Assembly (NCBI RefSeq): GCF_013403985.1
Contig: NZ_JABFDF010000006.1
Coordinates: forward strand, 124,001-188,000
Reading direction: 5' to 3'
Source of the DNA: Winogradskyella ludwigii
GTDB taxonomy: Bacteria; Bacteroidota; Bacteroidia; Flavobacteriales; Flavobacteriaceae
Length of the DNA stretch: 64,000 bases
Positions 54,529 through 64,000 of the stretch are shown here, in pieces. Below the pieces are notes generated by a model, which saw only the letters and a list, made by a program, of their open reading frames with translations, ran no database searches and was not told where the DNA came from. Numbering within the stretch: the stretch's first letter is position 1; every line of letters starts with the position of its first letter. Made by a program: the position numbers and the translations under genes.

Positions 54529-55911
54529 TTATTTTAAAACCTCCAAAAGAGCATCAAAATCTAATTCTTGCTGTTCTCCTGAAGTCATATTTTTTAATGT
54601 GAATACACCAGAATTCAATTCTTCATCTCCAATTAAAACTACAAACGGAATATTACGACGGTTCGCATAATTCATTTGTTTTTTCTTCTGTTTACCAGAA
54701 ATTGCTGCATCAGGAAACAATTCGGCTTTCACATTAGCTTGTCTTAATTTGGTTACAGCACCTAAACTATACAGCGCTTCCTTTTGTCCAAAATTGATGA
54801 ACAATACTTTTGTAGATTCGGCAATTGTATCAGGAAATAATCCTAATTCTTCTAATACTAAATAAATACGATCTAAACCAAAGCTAATACCTACTCCACT
54901 CATGTCTTTAAGACCAAAGATTCCGGTAAGATCATCGTAACGACCTCCACCACCAATAGATCCCATTTTTACACCTTCTGGTGCAGACACTTCATAAATA
55001 GCACCTGTATAATAGTTTAAACCTCTTGCTAAAGTCACGTCTAATTGTAAAGTCGCTGTCTTTAGTTGTAAGTTTGAAATGGCTGTGTTTATAAATTCGA
55101 GTTCTTCAATACCTTTTAAACCAATTTCCGAAGTACTTAAAATAGATTTTAAACTTTCAATCTGATTTCCAAAATCACCTTTTAACGTGAATAATGGTTG
55201 AAGCTTAGTAATACCATCTTCAGAAATGCCTTTGCCACGCATTTCTTCTTTTACTTTCTCCTCGCCTATTTTATCTAACTTATCTAAGGCCACTGTAAAA
55301 TCGATGAGTTTATCTTGTGCTCCAATCACTTCTGCAATACCAGATAAAATTTTACGGTTGTTAATTTTAATGGTTACACCTTCTAGTTTTAAAGCTGAAA
55401 AAACCGCATCATATAATTGCACAAATTCTACTTCTTGAAATAAAGACTTAGAACCTACCACATCTGCATCACATTGATAAAACTCTCTAAAACGACCTTT
55501 TTGCGGACGATCTGCACGCCAAACCGGTTGAATTTGGTAGCGCTTAAAGGGGAATTCTATCTCGTTTTGGTGTTGTACTACGTAACGTGCGAAAGGGACT
55601 GTGAGGTCGTATCTTAAGGCTTTTTCTGAAATCTTAGATGTTATTAAAGATTCCGATTTAGATGTGTAATCGTCATCTGAAATTTTCTTTAAATACTCTC
55701 CACTATTCAAAATTTTAAAAATCAAGCGATCTCCTTCATCTCCATATTTACCCATTAAAGTTTCAGAATTTTCAAAGCTTGGAGTTTCAATAGGTTGAAA
55801 TCCAAAAATCTGAAACTGTTCTTTTATCGTTTCCATGATGTAAGAACGTTTTGCGACTTCTTCTGCGTTAAAATCTCTTGTACCTTTTGGGATGCTTGGT
55901 TTTTGTGCCAT
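54529..55911 (-). CDS. hisS: Histidyl-tRNA synthetase
   Basis: A 460-aa class II aminoacyl-tRNA synthetase. Motif 1 GFQPIETPSFENSETLMGKYG; motif 2 YQIQPVWRADRPQKGRFREFYQCDADV; the histidine-specific LARGLNYYTGAIYEV; motif 3 GVGISFGLDRIYLVLEEL. The anticodon-binding domain ends the protein. Normal family length. A TATTTTTG -7 box lies at 55976-55983 on the minus strand, 65 bases upstream. Confidence 0.97.
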   Translation of the reverse strand: MAQKPSIPKGTRDFNAEEVAKRSYIMETIKEQFQIFGFQPIETPSFENSETLMGKYGDEGDRLIFKILNSGEYLKKISDDDYTSKSESLITSKISEKALRYDLTVPFARYVVQHQNEIEFPFKRYQIQPVWRADRPQKGRFREFYQCDADVVGSKSLFQEVEFVQLYDAVFSALKLEGVTIKINNRKILSGIAEVIGAQDKLIDFTVALDKLDKIGEEKVKEEMRGKGISEDGITKLQPLFTLKGDFGNQIESLKSILSTSEIGLKGIEELEFINTAISNLQLKTATLQLDVTLARGLNYYTGAIYEVSAPEGVKMGSIGGGGRYDDLTGIFGLKDMSGVGISFGLDRIYLVLEELGLFPDTIAESTKVLFINFGQKEALYSLGAVTKLRQANVKAELFPDAAISGKQKKKQMNYANRRNIPFVVLIGDEELNSGVFTLKNMTSGEQQELDFDALLEVLK

Positions 55912-56089
55912 GTTTACTTTCCACGAAAGCGGAAATCTTATTTAGTGAAACTTAATTTAAACTCAATACTAAACACAAAAATATTATATTTTTCAGAGGT
56001 CTTGTAAAGATATCTTCATTTTATAGTAACTTTATCATGTTTAAGTAGTCTTATACTTTTATACAACCCAATTAACGCGACTAAAAACT

Positions 56090-57331
56090 ATGTTTTCATT
56101 AGCTAAAGAGAATATTAAAATTGCCTTTGATTCTATAAAAAGTCAATTGTTACGAACCATCCTTACGGTTTTAATTATTGCTATTGGTATTATGGCATTG
56201 GTTGGAATTCTCAGTGGAGTTTCCGCTTTAGAAAATACTATCTCTAGTAATTTCTCTTCGATGGGTTCTAATACTTTTAATTTTCAACGTTACGAGTTTA
56301 CGGCTTCACGCCAGAGTCGTAGAGAGCGTCAGAAAATAAATCCTGTAATTAATTATAGAAATGTTAAGGATTTTGAAGACAATTATAATTTCCCTTTTAC
56401 TAATGTAGCGGTGTCTTTTTTTGGTACGTCTACAGCAGAGGTTAAATACGACAGTCAAAAAACAGATCCGGAAGTTGCTGTGCTTGGTGCTAATGAATTT
56501 TATATTGAAAACTCTGGTTTAGAAATAGAAAACGGCCGTTCTATCAATGTATTTGACGTAAAAAACAGTAATGCGGTTTGTGTCATTGGTAGCGATTTGC
56601 AAAAAGCTTTGTTTACAGTTGAAAACCCTGTTGGAAAAACGATAAGCATTAGAGGTTCTAAATTTAAAGTTATTGGTGTGTTAAAGGAAAAAGGATCGAC
56701 TTTTGGAAACAACCAAGATTTAAGAGTGATTATACCGATACAGAAAGCCCGTTCTATTTTCACCAATCCTTATATAAACTATAGCATGAGTGTAAAAGTA
56801 GATAAAGCAGATATGCTTGAAGCTGCACAAGAAGACGCTATATTAACCTTTAGAAATATTAGAGGCCTAAACCCTATAGAAGATAGTGATTTTGGGGTTG
56901 TACGTAGTGACGATTTACTAACACGTGCCACGCAAAACATAGACGCGCTTTATATTGCGGCCTGGATTATTAGTATCATTACTATATTTGGGTCTACAAT
57001 TGCATTGATGAATATTATGTTAGTTTCCGTTAGTGAACGTACTAGAGAAATTGGTGTGCGTAAAGCCCTGGGTGCAAAAAGTAAAACGATCGCTTTTCAG
57101 TTTTTTATGGAAACCATTATCATTGGGCAGTTTGGTGGTCTTTTAGGAACTGTTCTTGGTATTTTAATAGGTATGGCCGTCGCCAATGGTTTTGATCTCG
57201 AATTTTCTACACCTTGGGTGGCGATGATTTGGGCTACAAGTATTGCTTTTATTGTGGCTGTGATTTCCGGATTATATCCTGCAACAAAAGCCGCGAAATT
57301 AGACCCTATTGAGTCTTTACGTTATGAGTAA
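56090..57331 (+). CDS. ABC transporter permease of the MacB/FtsX type
   Basis: A 413-aa permease. N-terminal helix LLRTILTVLIIAIGIMALVGIL (about 20-45), a MacB-like periplasmic domain (for example AVLGANEFYIENSGLEIENGRS, AVCVIGSDLQKALF), then three C-terminal membrane helices with SERTREIGVRKALGAKSKTIAFQF, the FtsX coupling motif. No ATPase gene is in the neighbourhood; the partner must be elsewhere. Single gene, divergent from hisS. Confidence 0.92.
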   Translation: MFSLAKENIKIAFDSIKSQLLRTILTVLIIAIGIMALVGILSGVSALENTISSNFSSMGSNTFNFQRYEFTASRQSRRERQKINPVINYRNVKDFEDNYNFPFTNVAVSFFGTSTAEVKYDSQKTDPEVAVLGANEFYIENSGLEIENGRSINVFDVKNSNAVCVIGSDLQKALFTVENPVGKTISIRGSKFKVIGVLKEKGSTFGNNQDLRVIIPIQKARSIFTNPYINYSMSVKVDKADMLEAAQEDAILTFRNIRGLNPIEDSDFGVVRSDDLLTRATQNIDALYIAAWIISIITIFGSTIALMNIMLVSVSERTREIGVRKALGAKSKTIAFQFFMETIIIGQFGGLLGTVLGILIGMAVANGFDLEFSTPWVAMIWATSIAFIVAVISGLYPATKAAKLDPIESLRYE

Positions 57332-57464
57332 CAAATAATTACTGAGACCTCAGAAATCTTTTTATTAAAACACAAATAAGATACTAATCTAATAGTTTTG
57401 CCTTCAATACATAAAACTATAAAAAAACACCTTTTACGTTTATATATCTTAGACTCTTTTAAAC

Positions 57465-57501
57465 AAAAAAAAGCACTCAATTGAAATGAGTGCTTTTTTT
57501 T
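57465..57501. terminator. Bidirectional terminator
   Basis: Perfect stem AGCACTCA/TGAGTGCT with poly-A before and poly-T after; ends the permease gene and the convergent 158-aa gene. Confidence 0.9.
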
Positions 57502-57519
57502 ATGGGTTTTGAAGACGTC

Positions 57520-57996
57520 TTAGCCTTTAACTAAATTAGAAAAGTAATTAAATAATTCGCCTTTTGTAATATTAGCACCAGACTGAATCATTTTGAAAAT
57601 ATCTAAATGTTTATCGTCTGAATAGTCCTTCTTAGCATTAAAAAACTCAACAGAATCTGATAATAAATTATCTCTTAACCAATTAAACCCTTCTTTAGTT
57701 GTAAAGTCTACATATTCGTTTTCTTCAATCCTTAACGCTATTAATCGCATGCTTTTCTCATTACATTGAAAAAGATGAATTTGTTGTGGCGAAATATGTT
57801 CTAGATATTCCACTTTACTTAAAACACCCAACCAAACTAAATCACTAAAAACGTCTAATTCTTGCTCAGCAGTTTCTGGTTTGTCCTTTTTAATAGCTTC
57901 CCACTCATCTCCAGTAATAGATTGTGTGGCTAAAAAATTGATGAATTCTTTATGTAATTCTTCAAATTGTTCTTTTGTTAATCTTGAATATTTCAT
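57520..57996 (-). CDS. Hypothetical protein (possibly DUF6495 family)
   Basis: A 158-aa acidic cytosolic protein, beginning MKYSRLTKEQFEELHKEFINFLATQ. It contains ITGDEWEAIKKDKPETAEQ, IRLIAL-like strands (MRLIALRIEENEYVDF) and an ISNYFSNL-type helix end. It may correspond to the flavobacterial DUF6495 group, from memory only; no function is known. Stands alone. Confidence 0.7.
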   Translation of the reverse strand: MKYSRLTKEQFEELHKEFINFLATQSITGDEWEAIKKDKPETAEQELDVFSDLVWLGVLSKVEYLEHISPQQIHLFQCNEKSMRLIALRIEENEYVDFTTKEGFNWLRDNLLSDSVEFFNAKKDYSDDKHLDIFKMIQSGANITKGELFNYFSNLVKG

Positions 57997-58188
57997 CTGG
58001 TTTTAGTTTATTGTTTTTCAATGGACAGATGGTATGCCTTTAAAAATAATTTTTATTAATTGAAATTATGAATATGGCATTTCATTAAAAAACTTTGTTT
58101 CTGATCTCATAGTTAATACGAGACCTAATTATTTTTTTAAACTATTTCACGAAAGCCTTCTCCTATGCTAATCGTGGTAGTTTTGTAA

Positions 58189-59058
58189 TTAATTAATTGC
58201 TTTATAAGCGTCAAAAGGTCTATCTGTTGCCATGATATCTACTCCTTTTTCTTTCCATTCACGATATAATTGACCGCCTTTAGCTTCTGCACTTTTATCT
58301 AAGTTTCCTAAGGTACCTAGCATACAAACAATATTTTCATCATGTAATCTTTTAAAAAGTGAAACATCAGATAAACGTGTTCCTGTAAACGCTAACATAT
58401 TTTTAGTCGGAACATTAGTCCCTAACAAACGATTAAGCTCTTCGTCATTTCTTGCAGAAACAGATAATAATAAATCTGGTGCTAACTCATAAGCCGTTTG
58501 TGCTTGTTGCAAGTTGTAAGTGATAATAATAGCAATATCAGAAGCGTTTGCCTCTCTTATAGCGTTAATCACAGTTTCCTGGCTTACTGTTTTCTTAATA
58601 TCTACCGTTAAAATGATGTTGTTCTTTTTACACGACGTTAATACGTCAGAAAATAAAGGAATTTTAAAAGATGTTTCGTTGCCATGATCATCTACTAAAT
58701 TAAACTCTTTTAATTCATTGTAGGTTAACTGATCTACTTTTCCGCTTCCTGTAGTTGTTCTATCAATTGAGTTATCGTGTAACAACACCAATTGCCCATC
58801 TTTAGTTTGTGCGATGTCAATTTCGTAAATAGCAACGATACTATCATTAACATAGTTAATAGTTTCTAAACAGTTTTCAGGATAATTAACCAATCCTTTT
58901 CCTCCGCGATGTACACTTACGTTAGGAAAGGTAGAATTAGAAGCTTTAAAAAGTTCTATAAGTTTTGAGGCTGCAATTTCTGTAGTCTGGGTTGATTCTT
59001 TGGACTGTTTGCAACCAACAAAAGCCAAAAATGCAAGAATAAAAAAAATCTGTTTCAT
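58189..59058 (-). CDS. Glycerophosphodiester phosphodiesterase family lipoprotein
   Basis: A 289-aa lipoprotein (Cys16 in FVGCKQSK). GDPD family active-site residues: HRGG (His50, Arg51), PENCLETI, YEIDIAQTKDGQLVLLHD (Glu79, Asp81, His94), FKIPLFSDVL, ILTVDIKK and the ATDRPFDA end. It should hydrolyse glycerophosphodiesters in the periplasm or at the surface to glycerol-3-phosphate and an alcohol. Single gene. Confidence 0.93.
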   Translation of the reverse strand: MKQIFFILAFLAFVGCKQSKESTQTTEIAASKLIELFKASNSTFPNVSVHRGGKGLVNYPENCLETINYVNDSIVAIYEIDIAQTKDGQLVLLHDNSIDRTTTGSGKVDQLTYNELKEFNLVDDHGNETSFKIPLFSDVLTSCKKNNIILTVDIKKTVSQETVINAIREANASDIAIIITYNLQQAQTAYELAPDLLLSVSARNDEELNRLLGTNVPTKNMLAFTGTRLSDVSLFKRLHDENIVCMLGTLGNLDKSAEAKGGQLYREWKEKGVDIMATDRPFDAYKAIN

Positions 59059-59139
59059 GTTACAACTATTTTTAAGACCTGCTTGGTATGAGTAACCTTA
59101 CAAGATTAAATCTATGATAATCTGACAAAAAAGGTAATA

Positions 59140-59171
59140 AAAAAACCGCTTAGAAAACTAAACGGTTTTTT
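59140..59171 (-). terminator. Terminator of the rpsF-rpsR-rplI operon
   Basis: Stem AAACCGcTTAG/CTAAaCGGTTT with an AAAA loop and flanking runs, 19 bases after the L9 stop codon. Confidence 0.85.
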
Positions 59172-59189
59172 GTAATAATAATAAAAAGA

Positions 59190-59651
59190 TTATGCGTCTG
59201 CTATAACATCGAAAGTTAAATCTACTGTTACTGCTCTGTGTAATCTAATTGCAGCTTCGTACTGACCTAAACGCTTGATGTTACCACCAGTGATAGAAAT
59301 AAATTTCTTATCAACTTCGTGACCTGCTTTTTTAAATGCAGCAACTAAATCCATAGTGGTAATAGAACCAAATAATTTAGCACCAGCAGTAGCGCCTGTT
59401 CCAGCTTTAGCTGTAATTTTAATATCTAAACCTCTTAAAGCTTCAGCAGTTTGTTCTGCACTAGCGATAACAGTTTTTTCTTTGTAAGCTCTTTGCTTTA
59501 AAGTCTCTGCTAATACTTTTTTAGCAGAAGAAGTAGCCATTACAGCTTGTCCTTGAGGAATTAAAAAATTTCTACCATAACCGTTCTTAACAGATACAAT
59601 ATCGTCTTTAAATCCTAAATTCTCAACGTCTTGTTTTAATATAAGTTCCAT
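59190..59651 (-). CDS. rplI: 50S ribosomal protein L9
   Basis: A 153-aa L9 with the rRNA-binding N-terminus MELILKQDVENLGFKDDIVSVKNGYGRNFLIPQG, the long linker helix and the C-terminal domain ending AVTVDLTFDVIADA. Last gene of the S6-S18-L9 operon, 12 bases after rpsR. Confidence 0.98.
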   Translation of the reverse strand: MELILKQDVENLGFKDDIVSVKNGYGRNFLIPQGQAVMATSSAKKVLAETLKQRAYKEKTVIASAEQTAEALRGLDIKITAKAGTGATAGAKLFGSITTMDLVAAFKKAGHEVDKKFISITGGNIKRLGQYEAAIRLHRAVTVDLTFDVIADA

Positions 59652-59663
59652 TGTTATGATATT

Positions 59664-59960
59664 TTATTTTAATAAATCAGCTACATATGGCATTAAGGCT
59701 AAATGTCTAGCTCTTTTTACTGCCACAGATACTTTTCTTTGATACTTTAAAGATGTTCCTGTTAAACGTCTTGGTAACAATTTACCTTGTTCGTTTACAA
59801 AACCTAATAACCAATCTGCATCTTTATAATCTACATACTTGATTCCAGACTTTTTGAAACGACAGTATTTCTTTACTTTAGACGTCTCAATATTTAACGG
59901 TGTTAAATATCTAATTTCTCCGTCTTTTTTTCCTTTTGCTTGTTGTTCTATTGATGACAT
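59664..59960 (-). CDS. rpsR: 30S ribosomal protein S18
   Basis: A 98-aa S18 with [23 protein letters not shown] and [30 protein letters not shown]. Two bases separate it from rpsF. Confidence 0.98.
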   Translation of the reverse strand: MSSIEQQAKGKKDGEIRYLTPLNIETSKVKKYCRFKKSGIKYVDYKDADWLLGFVNEQGKLLPRRLTGTSLKYQRKVSVAVKRARHLALMPYVADLLK

Positions 59961-59962
59961 AA

Positions 59963-60313
59963 TTAGGCTTTTGCTTTTGCTTTAACTTTAAGTTTTTCTC
60001 TTCTTCTCTCAGCCCATGAAATAGCATGTTTGTCTAAACTCACAGTTAAGTAACGCATAAAACGCTCGTCACGTCTAAATTCTACCTCTAAAGGTTCGAT
60101 TGCTTCACCAGCAACAGTGTACTCAAATAAGTGGTAAAAGCCACTTTTTTTGTTTTGGATTGCATAGGCTAATTTTTTTAAGCCCCAATCTTCTTTGGAT
60201 ATCATCTTAGCACCTTTAGAAACGAGGAAATCCTCATATTTCTTTACTGTCTCCTTTATCTGATCTTCAGATAAAACGGGATTTAAGATGAAAACAGTTT
60301 CATAATGATTCAT
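59963..60313 (-). CDS. rpsF: 30S ribosomal protein S6
   Basis: A 116-aa S6: [21 protein letters not shown], the [22 protein letters not shown] motif and the [19 protein letters not shown] strand, with a Lys-rich tail. First gene of the operon. Confidence 0.98.
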   Translation of the reverse strand: MNHYETVFILNPVLSEDQIKETVKKYEDFLVSKGAKMISKEDWGLKKLAYAIQNKKSGFYHLFEYTVAGEAIEPLEVEFRRDERFMRYLTVSLDKHAISWAERRREKLKVKAKAKA

Positions 60314-60347
60314 AATAAATAATTTTGTTTATTGTTAAAAACGGCTG

Positions 60348-60378
60348 CAAAAGTACATCTTTATTCTAGATTTAACAA
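60348..60378 (-). promoter_or_regulatory. Promoter of the rpsF-rpsR-rplI operon
   Basis: On the minus strand TTG, a 20-base spacer and TACTTTTG (one base longer than the usual spacer). The -7 is 34 bases before the S6 start. Confidence 0.55.
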
Positions 60379-60514
60379 TATTTATTCAACTAAAATTAGT
60401 AAACTTGTAACAAGCAAAATAATAATTAAAATAATACGGTTTGTCGGTAATATTTGTTTTTTAACCGAATTTATTGTACTATTGTCGATATCTTAACCTA
60501 AAATTAATAATGTT

Positions 60515-61210
60515 ATGACTTTAAACTGTGTAGTTGTTGATGATTCTGCGATTCAGCGTCTTTCTATAGTAAAGTTAATTGAGAATCATTCCTCACTTAA
60601 TCTTATTGCAGAATACAGCAGTGCGTTAGAAACAAAAAACGGTCTTAATACACATAAAGTAGATCTTATCTTTCTAGATATAGAGATGCCTGTATTAAAC
60701 GGTTTTGAATTACTAGATGTACTCAACAACAAACCTCAAATTATTTTTGTTACCGGTAAAACCGAATATGCTTTTAAAGCATTTAATTACGATGCCACCG
60801 ATTACCTTCAAAAACCAATCACAAAAGAACGTTTTAATGTTGCCGTAGAAAAAGCTATTGAACAACATAAATTAAAATTAGATTTTAACGAAACAGACGG
60901 CGAACATATCTTTGTGAAAAGTAACCTTAAAAAACGTAAAGTTTATATTAAGGATATTAAATGGATTGAAGCCCTTGGTGATTACGTAAAAGTAGTAACA
61001 GAAGAAAACAGCTTAGTAGTATTATCTACAATGAAAGCTTTTGAACAAGAATTACCCGAAGGTAAATTTTTAAGAATTCACAAATCTTACATTGTGAATC
61101 TCGATAAAATTGACCGCTTTAACAGTAAAAATGTTGAAGTTGGAGCTTATGAAATTCCATTGAGTCGAAATAAAAAGACTCAACTTGTAGACGCTTTGAA
61201 TAACATGTAG
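60515..61210 (+). CDS. LytTR-type response regulator
   Basis: A 231-aa regulator. Receiver domain with VVVDDSAIQR (Asp9/Asp10), Asp55 in LIFLDIEMPV and DYLQKP; a LytTR DNA-binding domain (about 130-228) with IFVKSNLKKRKVYIKDIKWIEALGDYVKV and FLRIHKSYIVNLDKI. No kinase gene is adjacent. Divergent from the ribosomal operon. Confidence 0.93.
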   Translation: MTLNCVVVDDSAIQRLSIVKLIENHSSLNLIAEYSSALETKNGLNTHKVDLIFLDIEMPVLNGFELLDVLNNKPQIIFVTGKTEYAFKAFNYDATDYLQKPITKERFNVAVEKAIEQHKLKLDFNETDGEHIFVKSNLKKRKVYIKDIKWIEALGDYVKVVTEENSLVVLSTMKAFEQELPEGKFLRIHKSYIVNLDKIDRFNSKNVEVGAYEIPLSRNKKTQLVDALNNM

Positions 61211-61261
61211 TCGCCCCATTACATTAAAATTTAAAGTATTACATTATAAGTTATAAAGAAT

Positions 61262-61288
61262 CCTGAGCTGAAAAGCTTGGGTTTTTTT
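61262..61288 (+). terminator. Terminator after the LytTR regulator
   Basis: Stem CCTGAGCT/AGCTTGGG with two G-U pairs and a GAAA loop, then seven Ts; also near the 3' end of priA. Confidence 0.75.
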
Positions 61289-61292
61289 AGTT

Positions 61293-63746
61293 TTAATAAT
61301 TATCTACATTAATTACCACACGCACTGGTCTAAAATCTTTAACCGCGTTAAAACTATTCTCAATTTTTAGAATAGCCTGTTTGGTTTTACCTAACGATTG
61401 ATTGAAAGGTATTTTAATCAATATATTTTTATGATATAAATTCCTAATTCGTGATACTGGCGGAAATTCTGGACCCAAAACATTAGATTTAAAAACCTGT
61501 TTTAATGATTTAGCATACCAATCTGCCGCTAAATTTACACGATCATAATCTTTGTGCTTAAACGTAATTTTAATCAGCCTGAAGATTGGAGGATATTTAA
61601 AATTATTACGCTCGTCCATTTGTTCTGCATACATTTCTTTATAGGCATTTGTAGACACTTGCTGTAATATATTATGATGAGGATTATAGGTCTGGATTAA
61701 TACTTTTCCACGCAAATCTGTTCTACCTGCTCTCCCAGAAACCTGAGCCATTAATTGATAACTACGCTCATGTGCTCTAAAATCTGGAAAGTTAAGTAAG
61801 TTATCTGCATTCATAATACCAACTAACTTCACAAATCTAAAGTCTAAACCTTTAGTTAACATTTGCGTACCAACCAAAATATCTACTTCGCGCTGCTCAA
61901 AACTATTTATTATTTTCTCGAAACCGTATTTTCCTCGTGTGGTATCTAAATCCATACGTGCCACTTTCTTTTCAGGAAACAACACTTTTACCTCTTGCTC
62001 TATTTGTTCGGTTCCAAAACCTTTAGTATCTAACGTAGCATTGCCACAACCTTGACACGTCTTTAACATAGATGAATTGTAACCACAATAATGACAGCGT
62101 AATTGATCGCGATATTGATGATATGTTAAACTCACATCACAGTTTGGACATTGTGGCGATGTACCACAAGTTGTACATTCTATAATAGGAGAATAACCAC
62201 GACGATTTTGAAATAAAATAATCTGAAACCCTTCATCCAAAGTCTCTGTCATTTCTTGAATAAGCCGATCACTAAAATGACCTTTCATGCGTTTACGCTT
62301 ATATTTATCTGCCAAGTCTACGAGTTCAATATCTGGCATCATTACGTTGTTGTAACGTGTATTTAATTCTACCAAACCATATTTACCTTGAGTGGCGTTA
62401 AAATAGCTTTCTAAACTTGGAGTCGCAGATCCTAAAAGTGTTTTTGCTTTAAATATATGCGACAATACAATGGCTGCATCTCTTGCATGATATCTTGGAG
62501 CAGGATCAAATTGTTTATAGGATGACTCATGTTCTTCATCGACAATGATTAATCCTAAATTTATAAATGGCAATAATAATGAAGAACGTGCGCCAATAAT
62601 AACTTGAGCTTTCTCTGAATTAGACAACATATTTTGCCACACCTCTACTCTTTCGTTGCCTGAATATCTAGAATGAAACACTGCTACTTTTTCTCCAAAA
62701 TAATCTTGAAGTCTATTTACTAACTGTGTTGTTAAAGCTATTTCTGGTAATAAATACAAAACCTGTTTTCCAAGTTCTAATTGTTTTTGAATGAGCTGCA
62801 CATAGATTTCAGTTTTACCTGAAGACGTCACGCCATGTAACAAGGCTACTGATTTTTCTTTAAAGCTTTCTTCTATTTGTTCATAGGCATTTTGCTGCGC
62901 CTCACTTAAACGTTTAGCATCCGCATCACCGTCTCCATCAAACTGAACACGATCGACCTGAATATGATACTCTTCTAAAATATTTTTATCGATTAACGAT
63001 TTAACTATCGATGTTGATGCTCCACTACGTTCTGTTAAATCGGTAACTTTTATGGGTTGCTTTAGTGAAGCTTCCATTGTAAATAACGTTAACACCACTT
63101 CGCGTTGTTTTGGTGCACGACTTAATGCTTCTAATAATTCTTGTAACTTTTCTTGCGATTTATGATTGCTATGCAGTTTTACATAACGCACTAATTTAGG
63201 TGTGTATTTTTCGTAGAGTTCTTCTTGCAAATTCACCACACCTTTTTCTACCAAGCTATTAATAATAGGCAAAACCCGCTTTTTATCTAATATAGAAACA
63301 ACATCATTAATTTTTAATGATGATTGATGTTGTAAGGCTTCATAAATTAAGAATTCTTCGTCTTTTAAATCGGATCCTTGTATGGTTACTTTTTCATTTC
63401 TAGAAATAACAGTTTCACTTTCTAATAAAAAAGCATTTGGCATTGCTGCTCGCATCACCTCACCCAAACTACACATGTAATAGCCAGAAATCCATTCCCA
63501 ATGTTTAATTTGATTTTCCGTTATCACCGGAGAATCATCTAAAATCTGATGAATAGTTTTAGCATCGTAAGCCGTTGGTGGATTCTGATGAATTTTATAA
63601 ACTAAGGCTGTATAAATCTTACTCTTACCAAATGGTACAGCAACACGCATTCCTATAGTTAAAAACTTGGATTCTGCTTCCGTAATATGATACGTAAATG
63701 CTTTTTGAAGTGGAATTGGTAATATGACGTCTATAAAATGCAACAT
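61293..63746 (-). CDS. priA: Primosomal protein N' (replication restart helicase PriA)
   Basis: An 817-aa PriA from the ATG of MLHFIDVILPIPLQKAF; a TTG-initiated extension of six residues is less likely. Features: N-terminal 3'-DNA-binding domain (FTYHITEAE, MRVAVPFGKSK); SF2 motor with Walker A GVTSSGKTE, DEEH box IIVDEEHESSYKQ and GSATPSLES; zinc-binding Cys pairs CTTCGTSPQCPNC and CHYCGYN, CQGCGN; helicase C part with QVSGRAGRTDLRG. The start codon overlaps the stop of the DUF2147 gene by one base. Confidence 0.96.
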   Translation of the reverse strand: MLHFIDVILPIPLQKAFTYHITEAESKFLTIGMRVAVPFGKSKIYTALVYKIHQNPPTAYDAKTIHQILDDSPVITENQIKHWEWISGYYMCSLGEVMRAAMPNAFLLESETVISRNEKVTIQGSDLKDEEFLIYEALQHQSSLKINDVVSILDKKRVLPIINSLVEKGVVNLQEELYEKYTPKLVRYVKLHSNHKSQEKLQELLEALSRAPKQREVVLTLFTMEASLKQPIKVTDLTERSGASTSIVKSLIDKNILEEYHIQVDRVQFDGDGDADAKRLSEAQQNAYEQIEESFKEKSVALLHGVTSSGKTEIYVQLIQKQLELGKQVLYLLPEIALTTQLVNRLQDYFGEKVAVFHSRYSGNERVEVWQNMLSNSEKAQVIIGARSSLLLPFINLGLIIVDEEHESSYKQFDPAPRYHARDAAIVLSHIFKAKTLLGSATPSLESYFNATQGKYGLVELNTRYNNVMMPDIELVDLADKYKRKRMKGHFSDRLIQEMTETLDEGFQIILFQNRRGYSPIIECTTCGTSPQCPNCDVSLTYHQYRDQLRCHYCGYNSSMLKTCQGCGNATLDTKGFGTEQIEQEVKVLFPEKKVARMDLDTTRGKYGFEKIINSFEQREVDILVGTQMLTKGLDFRFVKLVGIMNADNLLNFPDFRAHERSYQLMAQVSGRAGRTDLRGKVLIQTYNPHHNILQQVSTNAYKEMYAEQMDERNNFKYPPIFRLIKITFKHKDYDRVNLAADWYAKSLKQVFKSNVLGPEFPPVSRIRNLYHKNILIKIPFNQSLGKTKQAILKIENSFNAVKDFRPVRVVINVDNY

Positions 63747-64000
63747 TATTCTACGCGTTTCCAATATTGTGTTCTGTAAAAGAAAGCCAAATAACCTCTT
63801 ACTTGAAGTGTTTCTCCGTTATCCTGGAGCTTTAATCGGCATCTGTAAGTACTCCCATTTTCAGGGTTTAAAATTGTACCTCCTTCGTAAACATTATGAT
63901 TTTTAACCATATCTTCTATAAAGACTAAACCAATAATGCGGTGATTTTTTTTATCTCCTGTGCAATTAGTACATTTTCTATGTTCTACATCAGGATTAGT
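63746..64000 (-). CDS. DUF2147 domain protein, 3' part
   Basis: The last 84 residues, open to the window edge: CTNCTGDKKNHRIIGLVFIED, then VYEGGTILNPENGSTYRCRL, QVRGYLAFFYRTQYWKRVE. This pattern (EGG-x-ILdPENG-x-Y and VRGY..RTQ.W.R) is the DUF2147 domain, usually periplasmic with unknown function. Co-transcribed with priA through the one-base overlap. Confidence 0.85.
   Translation of the reverse strand, partial: TNPDVEHRKCTNCTGDKKNHRIIGLVFIEDMVKNHNVYEGGTILNPENGSTYRCRLKLQDNGETLQVRGYLAFFYRTQYWKRVE

Overview
The window looks like a chromosome segment of a marine-type Flavobacteriaceae (Bacteroidota). The DNA is AT-rich. Several promoters fit the flavobacterial pattern TTG-N17-19-TAnnTTTG. There are type IX secretion (T9SS) sorting domains, a PorP/SprF-like protein, a SprB-like giant adhesin and many short lipoproteins. 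The genus is not resolved; this is inference from gene content.

Left flank (1-14.6 kb): 3' end of recQ, fmt, an HU-type DNA-binding protein, yqgE, a class IV aminotransferase, a START-like protein and tRNA-Met(CAU). Then come a T9SS-secreted BNR/VPS10-like protein, a membrane-anchored TPR/HTH regulator, a 120-aa orphan protein, a diheme peroxidase lipoprotein downstream of a PhoX-like lipoprotein, and a small lipoprotein.

Peptide operon (14.7-22.6 kb): the part I find most novel. A 47-aa peptide resembling the seed-maturation-protein (SMP) motif is followed by a hairpin and five genes: a DUF4258-like protein, a glycosyltransferase-radical SAM/SPASM fusion, a nucleotidyltransferase-tyrosine phosphatase fusion, an O-methyltransferase-like protein and a WG-repeat protein. 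The last four overlap one another. A divergent sigma-54 activator with a CARF-like N-terminus sits upstream, and a sigma-54-like -24/-12 element lies 38 bases before the peptide start. I read this as a stress- or nucleotide-sensing switch that turns on a possibly modified small peptide.

Defence island (22.6-37.5 kb, all on the minus strand): type I restriction-modification (hsdR, hsdM, hsdS), interrupted between hsdR and hsdM by a GIY-YIG gene inside a REP-like repeat cluster. It continues with a RelA/SpoT-type (p)ppGpp synthetase directly behind hsdS and bracketed by a duplicated hsdS tail, a PD-(D/E)XK nuclease, a KAP NTPase, mcrB, mcrC and a second copy of the 120-aa orphan.

Right side (37.7-64 kb): an unknown secreted or barrel protein, an endonuclease/exonuclease/phosphatase-family protein and a two-component pair. 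A shared 18-bp palindrome precedes two of these genes and also the adhesin gene. Then a giant SprB-like T9SS type B protein with PorP/SprF, a LamG protein, hisS, an ABC permease, a GDPD lipoprotein, the rpsF-rpsR-rplI ribosomal operon, a LytTR response regulator, priA and a truncated DUF2147 gene. No transposase, integrase or CRISPR array was seen.
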